DNA of 64,000 nucleotides from Nothophoma quercina (lineage: Eukaryota > Ascomycota > Dothideomycetes > Pleosporales > Didymellaceae): positions 186,001 to 250,000 of the forward strand of contig JAKIXB010000018.1 of NCBI GenBank assembly GCA_021642125.1, in the 5' to 3' direction. The stretch's first letter is position 1, and every line of letters begins with the position of its first letter. Of the stretch, positions 30,956 to 43,135 are shown in pieces. The notes under the pieces were generated by a model. It was not told where the DNA came from and ran no database searches. It saw nothing but the letters and a program-made list of their open reading frames with translations. The position numbers were made by a program, and so were the translations under genes.

Positions 30956-32427
30956 TTACGGCGCCACGATCGAATGACGCACGCCATTGATACCTTTGTT
31001 CTCCAACTTGCCTGCCGTCCTGAACTCTTCTCGATAGATGGCCTCCATCTCTCGTCGAAAGGCTACTGCCTGGCTCTTCTCGCTATACTCTACGTCCACC
31101 CACGACAATCCCTGGTCTTTTTTCACATCTCGCTTCAGCACGATTCCGTGCGCTAGGCCAATGGGCAAGCCCTCGATCCGCAAAGAGTCTGCAGCAGTCA
31201 TGAGTTTTCCATATACCATAAAGCCTCCTTCACCATCTAGCTTCTCGCCAGCCCTTAGGTCCCGCTTCGCTGTTGCAACAACGTCCCCAGACCAAGTCTT
31301 GCATTGGCCTGTAGGCTCGCCGCGCACCATGATGCTAGCTATGGAAATACCGAGCTCCAGTCCAATGAGGTGATAGGGCTTGTATTGCGCAGCATACCAT
31401 CCCGTAGAGTCAGTCTTGAGTCCGTACTGCTTGAAGCATTCCTTCTGGTACTCGCCTGGTGCTTCGATGACGACGTACACACCCCACCGTAAGTCGTTGA
31501 AGACTGCTCGGCCATCCTTTTCTAGACACGAGACAACTTCCACCGTCCCTTTCTTGTCCATCTGGCCACCGCTGCTTCTTGGCTTGAGGACATCGGGTAG
31601 GTCGTGGGTACCACATGGAGGGAAGGCGAGACCGTCAGAAGGCGGAGTCAAGTCGCAGCCATTCGCAACGGCCGCCATTTCTAGCGCGCTCTTCGTCCCG
31701 TCAAGGAAGGAATTGAACATCTGTGGGTTGAAGTCTCCTGTCGCCAGCTGTTCTTTGGTGAACCCATAGTAGTCCCATACTGTGTCAGGCGTGCTGTAGT
31801 GGTACTGTGGTAAGTGCTTCGTTCCTTTCCCAGCACAGACGACGTCAAAGCCAGCGGTGCGAGCCCAGTCGACCATCTCGGCGATGAGTGCTGGTTGATC
31901 CCCGTAAGCCATGGAGTAGATGATGCCAGCCTCTTGCGCTTTCCGGGTCAGGAGTGGCCCAGCTAGTACGTCTGCTTCTACGTTGATCATCACGATGTGT
32001 TTCTTGTGTTCGCAGCAAAGTAAAGCATGCCTAACGCCTGCAGCTGGGTTTCCTGTGACTTCGAGGATGACATCGATACCGGGAGTTGCAATCAGTTGGG
32101 CAGAGTCGGTGGTGATGGCGGTCTTGCCTTGCTTGAGTCCTTCTTCGAGCGACAAGGATGCTGTGCCATCGTACTTTTGCTCTGGGAAACCAGTCTTCTT
32201 GAGTGCGTTGAGAGCACGTTCAGGGGCAAGGTCAGCAATGGCTGCTAGTCGCACGCCTTTCGTACGATGCGATTGTGAGATACTACACTCTCGGTCAACA
32301 TGGACGACAAAGACATGATCAAAAAAACGTACTACATTGACCCGAACTTGCCAGCACCGATTATACCAACTTGGATCGGCCTGTCTTCCTGCTCAAGAGC
32401 TGCTAGCTTTGTTGAAAGGTTCGTCAT
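30956..32427 (-). CDS. NAD(P)-dependent oxidoreductase with SAF-like C-terminal domain
   Basis: Exons 32427-32333 and 32282-30956 with a 50-nt intron (GTACGT..GTAG, phase 2), giving 473 aa. The first exon supplies the missing Rossmann start: IQVGIIGAGKFGSM with GAGKFG at residues 24-29. It continues in frame into the Y-ISQSHRTKGVRLAAIADLAP strand. GIDVILEVTGNPAAGVRHAL and HIVMINVEADVLAGPLL resemble homoserine-dehydrogenase-type NAD-binding proteins. The C-terminal part (about 330-420: KRDLRAGEKLDGEGGFMVYG, then LPIGLAHGIVLKRDV) looks like a SAF/antifreeze-like beta domain. Bacterial homologues with this two-domain layout act on small sugar-acid or amino-acid substrates. The substrate here is unknown. 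The next gene on the same strand is a DAO flavoenzyme. Confidence 0.85.
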
Positions 32428-33316
32428 ATTGAATTAATCGGATTGCGCTGGACCCGGTGTGAAGAACTGTGAAGACTTCTTTAATGAGGTCAATTTACTT
32501 AGGCAGCTACACCTACTTTATTCCCACATATTTGAGGTTGTCCCCGGATGTCCAACTCCCTTACCCCGCAAATGCACCATGCAGCTCGCCTTCAGCTTGA
32601 GCTTTCATACCGGACTGGTCTCCGACCATCACCGCAATATTTTGTATAAGACGGGAGATTGGAACAAACAATTACTTTGCCCGAAGCCTTCGATCGCACG
32701 ATTGCACGACTCATGTTGCTATCACAAGAGCTACACTATGACTACAAATCGTGTTGGGAGCATTCGAGCGCATGTTGATTCTATTTTTGCCAACGTTATC
32801 CGCCACACCGTGTCAAGATGTCAAAGTTCGGACCCTGATGTCATAGCCCCAAAAGGTCAGTGACGGTGCACGGCAACTCAGCAGCGGCAAACAACGAACA
32901 CACAACTATCCGTGCTATCCTTCTTGCCATAACGCCCAACCACGGTTCTGTCCCGTAATCCACGCACCCACGTCCTGGCGCAGTCCTTGCACTTACGATG
33001 TTACCCTGTCGGGCAAGTTTGGCTGACAAGTGTCGAATACGGCGCGTGTTCCACGGTTCATTGTGTCGCAATTACCTGCCGTGTAACGCCTCTGCCGTGT
33101 CAGAACCGTGGTTGGTGGTTGCACAACGGCTGCACAAACGTCTATGCTGCCGCTTTATGCGTTGTGGCGACGTGTCTGACACAACGCTTTGTTTTGTTAA
33201 CACGGCGAACGGTAAGGCGGACAAAGTGTCAGGTGAGTTGAAGAGGAAGTATACAAGAAGATTCCAGCGCGCGAGTCCTATCTGATGTTCATTGAGTCCT
33301 TCATTGCATCGGGAAT
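32428..33316. other. Intergenic with a 15-bp inverted repeat
   Basis: No gene is seen. A perfect inverted repeat (CCAACCACGGTTCTG at 32937-32951 and its complement at 33101-33115) encloses 149 bp. The surroundings are rich in short CGTGT/ACACG and GTTGTG/CACAAC words, like a decayed small inverted-repeat element. Confidence 0.5.
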
Positions 33317-34940
33317 CTAGATCGTGGCGACCTTTACTATAGATGCGTTTCTCAACTTATCCATTCGCTCCTTGGTCATCTGGTAGACGTCCGGCAGTCC
33401 TGTTGACTCCCAGGACTTGCCGCTCATAAGCTTCACGAGGCCAGGTGCTGCAGTGAAGGTGCGCGCCATACCGCTGCTGATTGTTAGTGATAACACACAT
33501 TAGGCGGAGTTAGTTCACTCACTGTCCATGGTGCCCAGCACATATCCATTGCCCAGGCTTACCAGGCAGTTCGCCAATGAACGGTACACCGTCGACGCTC
33601 AGTCCAATGATGCCACTCCAGCTGTACTCAATTCCTTCACCTGGTCCATGTTCTGCATCGGCCCAACCATCGAAGTTATGCTTGATAAAGTCTTTGACAC
33701 ATCGGATGACGCCTTCGACATTTGCTAGTCCGTCGTTGATGCAGTTCTCGGGATGTTCCTCGACCCACTCATCGAGAGCTTGCTGGCCAGGGTTGGAGCC
33801 GCCGAACATGACATTGCCATCGGCCGAACAGCGAGGATTGATACTGAATAGAGCGCCATCTGGAAGCAGAACGCCATACGAATTGCGGATGGCTTGTGAG
33901 CCGCTGGCAGACCGTGGCGGTATCACTTTCGTGCAGATGTGTGGCTTTGGTGTGATTATCCCTCTCAGGTCTGGCTCAAGAGCTGCACTATATGCATTGG
34001 TGGCATGAATGACATTGTCGCACATAACGTCCCCGCGCTCGGTGTGAACAACCCATCTCCTCTGAGCCCCGGTGGCTTTCGAGACAGAATTTGCGACTGT
34101 GTATGTTTGCAGATTGGCTCCATTCTCTAGGTTCTTGCGCATGACGTGGGCTGTTAGCTTCCAAGGCTGCAATGTCGATGCTTGCCATGCATAGCATGCC
34201 TTTGCATTCTTGATCCTTGAAAATTGCACTGCTTCGGCGGGATCCTGTGTGACCTTGATGTGGTCTGTCCTCCCACCAGCTTCCTTGTATCGTTCGAATA
34301 CCTCTTTGGCCAGTCTTGCAACTTCACCATCGACAGGCACGTCTAGCGTATCGCCGACCCAAAGATCGCAATCTACGTCGTGTTCGCGAACATAGTTGAC
34401 CAAGGCATTCCAGGTGTCGGCCTCATTGTTTAAGATCTTGATAGCCTGCTCTTTGCCGTACACTTTTTCGAACTTGCCGAACCCGCGCCATTGATCAGGT
34501 TTACAATGACCGGCGTTTCGTCCTGTTGCCCCTGAGCAGAACTCTCGTGCTTCCAAAATGACCACGCTCTTATCAGGCCAGATACTGAGGTGCTCCCTGG
34601 TAGCAAGCGTGCCCGTAATACCGGATCCAATGATCACAGTATCAGCATCCTTTGGCAAGTCGTCCGTAGTTCGATGGTTCAACAGTGGATCGCAACGAAC
34701 TTGCTGAAGCCAGTACGAAAGTGACTGCCCGCCTTGCTTCGGAAAGCCTGTCCTTCTTGGATCTCTAGCACTTGAAGCATGTTCCTCAACGTTGAGGCTC
34801 GTGGAAGCCTTCTCTGTCGCAACGCTGCTTGCACTTCCTGGCTCAGGACTAGCACCTTCAGCCTGCTTCATCGTTGATTCTGGGAGTGGTCCAAGGTGTA
34901 TAAGAGTCAAAGAAGGCTTATTTTGATGATAGTCCATCAA
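33317..34940 (-). CDS. FAD-dependent oxidoreductase, DAO family
   Basis: Exons 34940-33523 and 33473-33317 with a 49-nt intron (GTGAGT..CAGCAG, phase 2), giving 524 aa. The FAD-binding GSGITG motif is at about residues 105-110 inside DADTVIIGSGITGTLATREH. It is followed by VVILEAREFCSGATGRNAGH (the GATGRNAGH motif of DAO/GlpD relatives) and CYAWQASTLQPWKLTAHVMR. The C-terminal signature YSWSGIIGLSVDGVPFIGEL is completed across the splice as AGHHGHGMART, which decided the acceptor at 33475-33474. The first 90 residues are an extra, Ser-rich, likely disordered extension. Such enzymes oxidise amines or amino acids (sarcosine, D-amino acids, gamma-glutamylputrescine); the substrate is not assignable. 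Upstream it faces the Tda10-like kinase gene. Confidence 0.9.
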
Positions 34941-35361
34941 GGTTCATGATTGCGTGCTTGGAGATAAGCTGATCTCGGGAATAAGTCGGCAGTGCAATCA
35001 CCAACCGCAGGTGACGCCTGCACCTTCCACTCTACATTCTGCACCAGTGGGAGAGCATCCCATTCCCGTCTTGCACGGAATTCTCACCCATCTTACACGT
35101 ACGACAGTTGATTTTGGTGCAAGACTGTCTTCAGCAGATATAGTCATGTCCCCACTTCATGGAGATGCGGGGAGAATACCGGGCCGACACTAGACGGACT
35201 TTCTTCCTCCGTAAACTCCTACGCTCCGGACATTGTACTCAATAGGCTCCATAGACTACAAGCTACAAGAGAATCGTGAGACTTCGAAAGATCTGCATCA
35301 AGGGCGCGCCTAAGTCACCCAATACTTTCTCCGAACGACTGTCCAACAACTCTACCCCGCA
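34941..35361. promoter_or_regulatory. Divergent upstream region of DAO and Tda10-like genes
   Basis: 421 bp between two divergent start codons; no specific element recognised. Confidence 0.4.
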
Positions 35362-36255
35362 ATGTCGACGCTCGACTCGAACATCAGGCGGGCACTCGAT
35401 ATACTGCTGCCGAAGATCAAGAAGCAACGTGAGAGTTCACCAAGGCCAATTGTCCTTGGTATCACCGGACTGCAAGGAGCCGGGAAATCGACATGGGCAT
35501 CAAAGATAGTAGAGATCCTCACAGCAGAACACCAGCTCTATACGATTACGGTATCCCTGGACGACTTCTACAAGACACATGACGGCCTGGTTTCACAGCG
35601 AGATCAAGATCTAGAGAACAGATTGTATCGTGTGCGAGGTCAGCCAGGCACACATGACGAGCAGCTGGCAGCAAGGTTCTTTGCGGAGCTTGAGGCGTAC
35701 AGCGGAGAAGGCGAGCTGAAGATCCCAAGCTTCGATAAGAGTCAGTTCAATGGTGAAGGCGACCGAGCGCCCGTGTCAGCATGGCATTCTGTCTCGCGGA
35801 AGCCGGATGTTGTTGTCTTTGAGGGATGGTGCGTCGGGTTTCAACCTCTATCTGTTTCTGCGGTTCAGGAAAAACATTCACTTGCCCTCGCTGGGAAGCT
35901 ACCCATCAACACACCTGCTCAACATCAACTGTCACATCTTCTGGAAGTGAATGACAACCTGAAAAGATACTGCGATGCGTTCATGGGTCCTCAGCATTTC
36001 GACTTCTTCGTCCACATCGACACTAGCGATCTACACAACGTATATATTTGGCGGTTGGAGCAAGAACATAAGATGATCGCATCGAAGGGCTCAGGAATGT
36101 CCGATGAGCAGGTCAAGGCATTCATCGATGGATATATGCCAAGTTATGAGATATACCTAGATACTCTGAGGCAGGGACTATTCCAGGAAAAGGGAAGAAT
36201 GGTCCGAGTCGTTTTGGATAGGCAAAGAAGCGTAGAAAGGGTAGAAGAACTCTAG
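35362..36255 (+). CDS. P-loop kinase of the Tda10 / D-glycerate 3-kinase type
   Basis: A single exon of 297 aa, within the usual size of the yeast Tda10 family. Walker A is GLQGAGKST at residues 36-44. LYTITVSLDDFYKTHDGLVS follows, with the SLDDFY motif seen in uridine/pantothenate/glycerate kinases. Then come QPGTHDEQLAARFF, LKIPSFDKSQFNGEGDR, and PDVVVFEGWCVGFQPL, the Walker-B-like FEGWCVGF stretch typical of this group. The C-terminal part has FVHIDTSDLHNVYIWRLEQE and the IDGYMPSYEIY motif. The fold resembles plant glycerate kinase, but the physiological substrate of fungal Tda10 is not established. No targeting signal is obvious, so it is likely cytosolic or nuclear. Confidence 0.88.
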   Translation: MSTLDSNIRRALDILLPKIKKQRESSPRPIVLGITGLQGAGKSTWASKIVEILTAEHQLYTITVSLDDFYKTHDGLVSQRDQDLENRLYRVRGQPGTHDEQLAARFFAELEAYSGEGELKIPSFDKSQFNGEGDRAPVSAWHSVSRKPDVVVFEGWCVGFQPLSVSAVQEKHSLALAGKLPINTPAQHQLSHLLEVNDNLKRYCDAFMGPQHFDFFVHIDTSDLHNVYIWRLEQEHKMIASKGSGMSDEQVKAFIDGYMPSYEIYLDTLRQGLFQEKGRMVRVVLDRQRSVERVEEL

Positions 36256-36667
36256 AAAGCAATGATATGCGATCCAACTAGGGTAAGGCTGTACGCACCG
36301 CGATTTGATACCGCTACCATCATCCACTCCACTTGCGAGGCAAAAGTTCTGAGGTGAAAGCTGGTTGATCACCTGTTGCGTGCTGGAAATGCTTCCGGTG
36401 AATGCATTTGCCCACTCGACAAACACACCTCCCATAACCCACTCTACGAAATCGCTTTCACCCTCTATGGCTGCGATAGAATACACACGAAAGAGAGAGT
36501 GCAAGATTCTTTTCACTAGTTCTCCGCATCATGTGCTTTGACCGTGCGGCTGCCTGAATACATGATGGCGCTCGCCAGAAACTAGACAAACACATTGACA
36601 ACCATATCCATCAACTGAGTCAAGCAAATTTAGCAGTCTGTCCAGTAAAGCACCACTCTCGTCCATC
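36256..36667. other. Intergenic, nothing recognised
   Basis: 3' flank of the kinase gene and presumed promoter of the next gene. Confidence 0.4.
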
Positions 36668-37972
36668 ATGGCTGCTTCCCGCAAAGTCGATCCCGAAAAA
36701 GCCGCCAAGTACGCCATCGCAGCCTCCAAAGGCTTCAGCTACTACCTTCCCAAGTCAGCTCAGGTCCATCTGAAAGAGCTTCTCAGACAACTTCCCCCTG
36801 CAGCACGGTCAATCTACGATGAGTACTATCGCGACCTCATGTCTGCGAAAGCATGTGCACCTGAGTCAGCGATAGCCATTGCGAATTTTGTGACGAAGAC
36901 GTTCCCGGTTGTTGCAAAGAAGTATAATGTCTTTGCGAAAGAGATGAATGACGAAATCGAAAGTAATGAGCATGAGGGCTATGTGCCGGTCAAGTTCCCG
37001 CTCGTCGATAAGCCCGATGTTGAGGCGGATGACAACGCTGTAACGAGCAGCAGGAGCAAGAAGCGGAAGCGAGCTCCTACTGAAGCTACAACTATGAAGA
37101 AGGCAAAGACTGGGCCTGATGGTCAGTCTGCCGGGCAAGTTCCAGCGGAAGCTGGTACACCACCTGCTTCTTCACCGTCTCATGCTCCGGACCATGAAGA
37201 TTCCGAACCCCCCGAAGTGGAGAGTTTAGGGATACTTACACAGAATATTCCCTTAGACGATACAGCACCTCTCACACCAACTTCCGCCCAAATCATCGAG
37301 TTTGATCACAATCCGCCTTATGAACCAGTCACGCAGCACTCGCGTAGTAGTTCCCCGTTGTCAAATGCGCCGCCCAGCGTGGATCTGAGCAGCCAGAACC
37401 TGACTGAAAAGACCGCTGCTATAGGCAAGCTGCCAACGCTGATCGAGACGAATGAAAATCGACAGCTCACTGAAGTGAGTTCTCACGACACTGGCTTGAT
37501 AGGCGCCAAGATGCCGGAAGTGGGACTGACCTCGGCACCTGTCGTTCCGTCGTCCCAAGACCATGCTTCCGATAACCTTGAGCGGTGCAACATTGGGTCA
37601 AAAGGGTTTGAAGAGCAGGTGGAAGACGATACAAATATCAACTCATTGTCGGATCATGACTACGACTTGCTGACAGAAGCACAATGTTGGCAGGATGGTC
37701 TGAACGCCATCGAAACCTTCCAATGGACAGATAAAGGATCATGCTGGAAACCAGGCCGAGGCCTACTCAGCCTCCACCACGACCAGAAGTTAGAGAAGCC
37801 GGCTGGTCTGTTTCGTGGCAACTATTGGGACGATGCCGGTGCAGACGGTTTGTTACCGAAATCTGAGATAGACCAGACGCTTCTGACTACCAGTCTACTC
37901 ACTCGGAGAGGGTACGATACACTCACACTTGATCTCAGTGGGATGACATCATTAGATTCGTCAGGGGAATGA
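36668..37972 (+). CDS. Unknown protein with nuclear-localisation-like clusters, 434 aa
   Basis: A single open frame from an ATG in good context (catcATGG). The first 110 residues look folded and helical (KAAKYAIAASKGFSYYLPKS, VHLKELLRQLPPAARSIYDE, PESAIAIANFVTKTFPVVAK). Basic clusters KKRKR and MKKAK at about 131-147 look like a nuclear-localisation signal. Residues 150-330 are Pro/Ser/Thr-rich and probably disordered. A more ordered C-terminus follows (DYDLLTEAQCWQDGLNAIET, FRGNYWDDAGADGLLPKS). I do not recognise a family. It is the last intact gene before the RIP-degraded block, about 850 bp from the block's left end, and shows no RIP-like damage itself. Confidence 0.7.
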   Translation: MAASRKVDPEKAAKYAIAASKGFSYYLPKSAQVHLKELLRQLPPAARSIYDEYYRDLMSAKACAPESAIAIANFVTKTFPVVAKKYNVFAKEMNDEIESNEHEGYVPVKFPLVDKPDVEADDNAVTSSRSKKRKRAPTEATTMKKAKTGPDGQSAGQVPAEAGTPPASSPSHAPDHEDSEPPEVESLGILTQNIPLDDTAPLTPTSAQIIEFDHNPPYEPVTQHSRSSSPLSNAPPSVDLSSQNLTEKTAAIGKLPTLIETNENRQLTEVSSHDTGLIGAKMPEVGLTSAPVVPSSQDHASDNLERCNIGSKGFEEQVEDDTNINSLSDHDYDLLTEAQCWQDGLNAIETFQWTDKGSCWKPGRGLLSLHHDQKLEKPAGLFRGNYWDDAGADGLLPKSEIDQTLLTTSLLTRRGYDTLTLDLSGMTSLDSSGE

Positions 37973-38823
37973 CCTCACAGATTGGGTGAAGAAGTGTGTG
38001 CGAAAGACTGAATCGATAGGATAAAATCACGAGTTCTCCTGTACGATCAACAATTCTTGACATGTATCGGACTTTGGAACTGTTTTTGACGACCTATATT
38101 GCCGTTTAGTACATGCCCGCTCGACTAAATAGCGCGACAAGACGAAGGTGCACTGAGGTAGCCAGCCACAGTACAGATGGAGATATAGGGTACGCTTGTT
38201 ACGCAGTATTGACCTTAGCTACATATCTGGAAGGATAGTGATGGCAGGATGGTGTCACCAAGCTCTCTCCGCAAGGGCAAAATGCTAGCTATCAATTCAT
38301 AAGATTTGACTGCTTTCTCATTGTCTTGGGCTCGAGTTCCGGCAATAATTCCCTGTGCTTACAAACACGTGATATCCGCACTCCATGTATATACGAACGC
38401 CTCTGGAGGCAGGAATAACATCGTGCTTTTATGAGATAGCCAGTATCAGCTTCACGGCGCGGCAACGGAGTAACATCTCGCCAGTTCTAGAAAGTCACAG
38501 ATCGACTCTAGATACACGATATGTGGCTGCGATAATTGAAAGCTGATTCGATGTAAGCTTGTCTCTTCGATGATGTCCCGCGCAATCTGGATGAACATTG
38601 TTGTTGTTATTGCAAAATAGAAAGACGGCAGAAAAGTTCTAATTTGCTCAGTCCGTCATCACATGACTGTTCTCACCCTGCGTCCCTCAGTCTTCTACAC
38701 AAGTATCGCATCAGTTGAGAATATGAACTGCAAACGCCGAAATCGCTGATATAAGATGGGTGTATCGTCAGCGGTGCCTTCAGCCTCGTGCTTGAGAGTC
38801 TCCGTGCTCTTCCACTGCGCTAG
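37973..38823. other. Intergenic flank of the AT-rich block
   Basis: Normal base composition and no gene. The first inverted-repeat terminus of the block starts at 38824. Confidence 0.5.
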
Positions 38824-38838
38824 CCCTATGGCGCAGAT

Positions 38839-38912
38839 ACGGTGCGATTCACACTGGAGTGGCAAAAAACGATGTAAACAACACCGCTTCCATCTAGTGT
38901 GAATCGCACCAT
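38839..38912. repeat. Left subterminal inverted pair of 20-bp motif
   Basis: ACGGTGCGATTCACACTGGA at 38839-38858 and its near-complement at 38893-38912 face each other across 34 bp. The same motif family recurs at the right end of the block. Confidence 0.7.
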
Positions 38913-38941
38913 ATACTAAAAACTACTTAATTATTTTATAG

Positions 38942-39193
38942 CAAGCTACTATATATAATTTAGAGTACTCTTAGTGCATAGATAGTTTTTTATATATATA
39001 ACTATTTATAATTACTGCTAAACGCTAAAGTCTGTTATAATTATCTAATTTTCTATCTAGGTAAATTACACTATATATAAAAACCTTACTAATATTGTAT
39101 AGCTAAGCTACTACATATAATTTAGAGTACTCCTAGTGCACATAAAGTTTTTTATATATATAGCTATTTATAATTACTATTAAATGCTAAAGT
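38942..39193. repeat. Two tandem copies of a 162-bp AT-rich unit
   Basis: About 90 bp beginning AAGCTACTA at 38943 (through TATAATTTAGAGTACTC and a run of T, to TTACTGCTAAACGCTAAAGTC) recur at about 39105-39193 with scattered C/T and A/G differences, as expected for a RIP-damaged direct repeat. Confidence 0.6.
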
Positions 39194-42100
39194 CTATATA
39201 TGTGCTTAACTATATATAACTATGTAATGTTATACTATATAGTAGGCTAATAGCAGGCTATTATTATTTAACCTTATAGTAAAGGTAAATACCTACCTTA
39301 ACTTTATTATAGGACTACTAGCTACTTAGATAGAAAAACTCTTTAAAAGCAAGCTTACCTATTACTTTAATACTAACTTACTACACTTTACTACTAGGAA
39401 GTATACCTATCTCTATTGTACAAGTAATACTAATTACTTATAAGAAATCTAATACGCACAAGCCTCTTAACTACTAAGAAGTATACCTTCTATATACTCC
39501 TTTATTCTACTATAAGTTACTAAACTTTGCTAACTTTATTAAGATTCTATTTAACTGTTACTGCGTGACACTAGTAACCTAGCAGGTTACTAAAGCCCTA
39601 TATAATAAATTAATAAACATCCTGCAGTAGAGCAGGTTACTAAAGCCTTAGAGTAAAGTAAGTTACTAAAGTAACGCAGGCTTTAGCTTATATATAATAT
39701 ACTTTAAATTATCTTACGCTTTAAGTATATAGTATTATATAAGGTAGTTTCTTTACTAATACTTTTAACTATTAGTTGCGTTAACTCTAGCTCTTTATTT
39801 ATAGGCAAAGTTACTAAAATATATATATTTATTACTACTAGAGCTTTAGCTTATTAAGTGCTTGCGCTTAAACGCAGTAGCTGCAGTTAACACTATATAT
39901 TTAAAGGCGCGCCTAAGGAAGACTGTCTAGAAGTTAGGAGGTATATATATAACTTAAGTTAATCCTTACTTAAAACCTTTAAGTACTATACTTATTATTA
40001 GAGAGTATCCTTGCTAGCTATCTATCTTTAGGCAGCGCTAGTACTTATAATCCTTTACTAGTAGAGTTTACCTTATGCGTTAGTTAAGGCACTACTAACG
40101 TTTATTAAGTTTAATATTTAAGGTAACTTAGCTTAAATAGCTACTTTATTTACGTTAGCAAGCTTATATGTTATTAAGTTTAAGAGGGCTTACCCTTATA
40201 ATATAACCTAGCAAGTAGTCTTTATTATACCTCTACAGTCTTATTACTGCAGCTTTTCCTTATAAGAATCCTACCTTTAGGTAGGGCGTGGCTGTATCTG
40301 TACTATATTATTAAGTTTAAATTAAAGACTTTGTCTTACTATTACTATATAGGGTAGTTAGGAGCGCTTAGTACAGCATTTATAGGTAACTAGTAGTAAT
40401 ACTAGGAGTAATACTAATAGTAATACTAGGGGTAAAAGGACGCTGTAAACCTAATAGATAGCAGTAACTTAGGTAAGCAAGGTTAAGGCTTATTTTAGCT
40501 CTAGGGCTTATTTTTACACTTATAATTTTAGAGTAGCATATTTTCTAAGGCTCTACGTAAGTTAGGCTATAATAGTAAACCTATAATAGGGTATTACTTA
40601 AGCTTTACTAGCGTTAACTAACTACTACTAGTTTTAGTACTATAGTAGCGTATAAGGGCTAAGGGGCATTCTTAATAAGATAGAAGTTAATATAGGCTTT
40701 ATCTAGCTAGTATTAAAAGTCTTATATATATTACTTAGTAGTATATCTAAGGTTAGTGTCTACTCTAGTATTTATAGTAATCTAGGGAGTGCCTATTAAT
40801 TACGCTACCTGTAGTAGCTAATTAAGGGGCATCTAATATAGTCTTTAAACTAAATAGCGCTGCACCTTATATACTTACCTAAAGAAGGTATATTTATTAT
40901 CTCTATAGCAGGGTTTAAACGTAATATATAAGTATTACACTAGTACGCTTATAAAATAGATATCTAGACTATTATGTGTTAAGTTAATAAGTCTTCTTAT
41001 AAGGGTATTTGCATTGTATATTAAGCTACTACTACTAAATTATAGCTTATCTATATTTATAACTTTTACGTAGCGTAGGGTTACTTCTATATCTACTACT
41101 AGTATCTATTATTATTATACTAACTTTATATCCTACTATCTTTAACCTTACTATGTAGCTAACGCTTTATATCTTTACTATGTTTAGTAAGGAAGCTAGG
41201 TATACTACTAGGCTTAAGGTAGAGGATACTAGTACTTAAGCTACATACTGCAGGTATATCTAGTGTCTTATTATCTATAGTGTTTTAAGTTAAGGTTATA
41301 GTTATAACTAGTATCTTAGCTTTAAACGTGGTGTGCTTGCTAGGCGTAATAGGCTTCTATAAAAAGCTATTAGTTTAGTGCGTAGAAAGAGGCTATTCTA
41401 TTAATTTATACGCTTATTAGTACTCTATATAAGCTTACTATAGTCTTAACTAGCTACTAGAGCACGAGAGTATTGTGCGTATAAGTTAAATTAACTATAG
41501 TAATTACTACTATATAGAAGAGTACGTCCTATAGCTAGTTAACCTTATTAAGGGAGTACCCTATTATAATAGGTTTTCGTTATAGTGTTACGTTAAGGTT
41601 AAACTTACATTTATTAATAATTAAGCTTTCTATACTATTATGTTTCTATCTCTAGGCTACATATATAGCCCTACTATTAAAATAGCTATAGTAGCTTCTA
41701 GTAGGATAGAATTAGCCTAATAAAAGTAAACAGGCAGTTAATCTTACTTATTACTAACCTTTACTTAGGCACGTAAGGGTTATAATAGTGTTATTTATTA
41801 ATATTACTTACGTGTACACTCTCTCTTACCCTTTAGCCCTAATATTTTACTTTTGTACACGCTATACTCTTAAGCATACTTATATCTTTTAAAGATTATT
41901 ATATTACTTAAACTAAGATATCTACTTAGGTTCCTCTATATCTCTATAATAGCTTCTATAGTGTTAGCTTTAGTAAGACCAAGGGTAAGCTTAAAGACTT
42001 AGGTTTCTACAGGTTCTATGTTAGTAAGTTTAATAGCCTTTATATTAAACATAATAATATAACTAAGAGTAGCTACCTACCTATCTATAATAGGCTAGTA

Positions 42101-42529
42101 TAGTAGTATAAGTATATATATATATCTTATTTAGGCTCCTGCTAACAGCGCCTAGGTAATTAAGTATCTAAGAAGGCACCCTTCTTGTACACCTAATAGT
42201 ATACTTTAAGATAGATGTTAAAGAGGCTAATAGATAAATAGTAGCTAATACTATAATAGACTTAGCGCCTTACGTAGTAATAGATACTAGTAATAATAAT
42301 AAGCTTAAGTTTAAGTTTAAGCTAGTAGATAACTATATAAAGGTTAATAAGGAGCTAGGTATATCTATAGTAGATTATAATACTAATAACGCTTAGGCAT
42401 ATACTAGTTTAACACTAAAGTAAGAGACTAGGGGCGAATAAAGTACTACTATTAAAGTTAGAGGGGTAGCTTCTTTAGTTAGTTATAGTTATAAACAGCT
42501 AGATAGCTATACTAGAACAATAGAAGGGC

Positions 42530-43135
42530 CTGCCATGTTTAGGCATAAGTAAGTTAAGTATTAAGTCTTTTCCTTTTAGGTACAGTGCTAATGTCTTTAC
42601 AGAGATTATAATATATTACTAGCTAAATACTCCTAATAGGTTGTAACTCTAGTAAAGGTGCATAGCTATAGCTACATATATCTTAGAACTTCTAGAGCCT
42701 ATATTAGCTAGAAAGTAGTAAAGGTACTAAAGGCGCTCTACGTAGAGTTTAATTACGAGGTTTACGTAATAAGTAGCTATAAGATAAAGCTTACTCCTAT
42801 TATAGAGTTAGACAAGTAATAACCTAAGCACTTTCTAAGTTAATAGAAAGATAAGTAGTAGTTTATAAGTCTTATTAAGTATACAGTAATATCCTTTATA
42901 GAGAAGGGCAACTAGAACTATATTATGTATATTATAAAGACTAACGCTAGTTAGACGCGCACTAAAGGGAGTAAATACTTTTATTATAAGAAAGATAAGC
43001 AGGATTAGTGCTACTAGTATACTAAGGAAGTAAGGAAGGTAATCTATTCTCCTAGTAATAGCTGTGCCTAGTGCTATAAGTATAAGAAAAACTACTTAAG
43101 CAAGAAGCATAAGTAAGCTCTATTTTCTTAGTTAT
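42530..43135 (+). pseudogene. RIP-damaged coding relic with a Cys-rich motif
   Basis: Reading the TAG codons as former Gln or Trp, one plus-strand frame stays protein-like for about 200 codons. Near 42956-43107 it includes TRTKGSKYFYYKKDKQ and SNSCAQCYKYKKNYLSKKHK. The spacing suggests a zinc-binding Cys/His cluster in which several Cys have become Tyr (TGC to TAC) by RIP. I do not recognise the family. It is either an accessory gene of the large element or part of another buried transposon. Confidence 0.35.
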
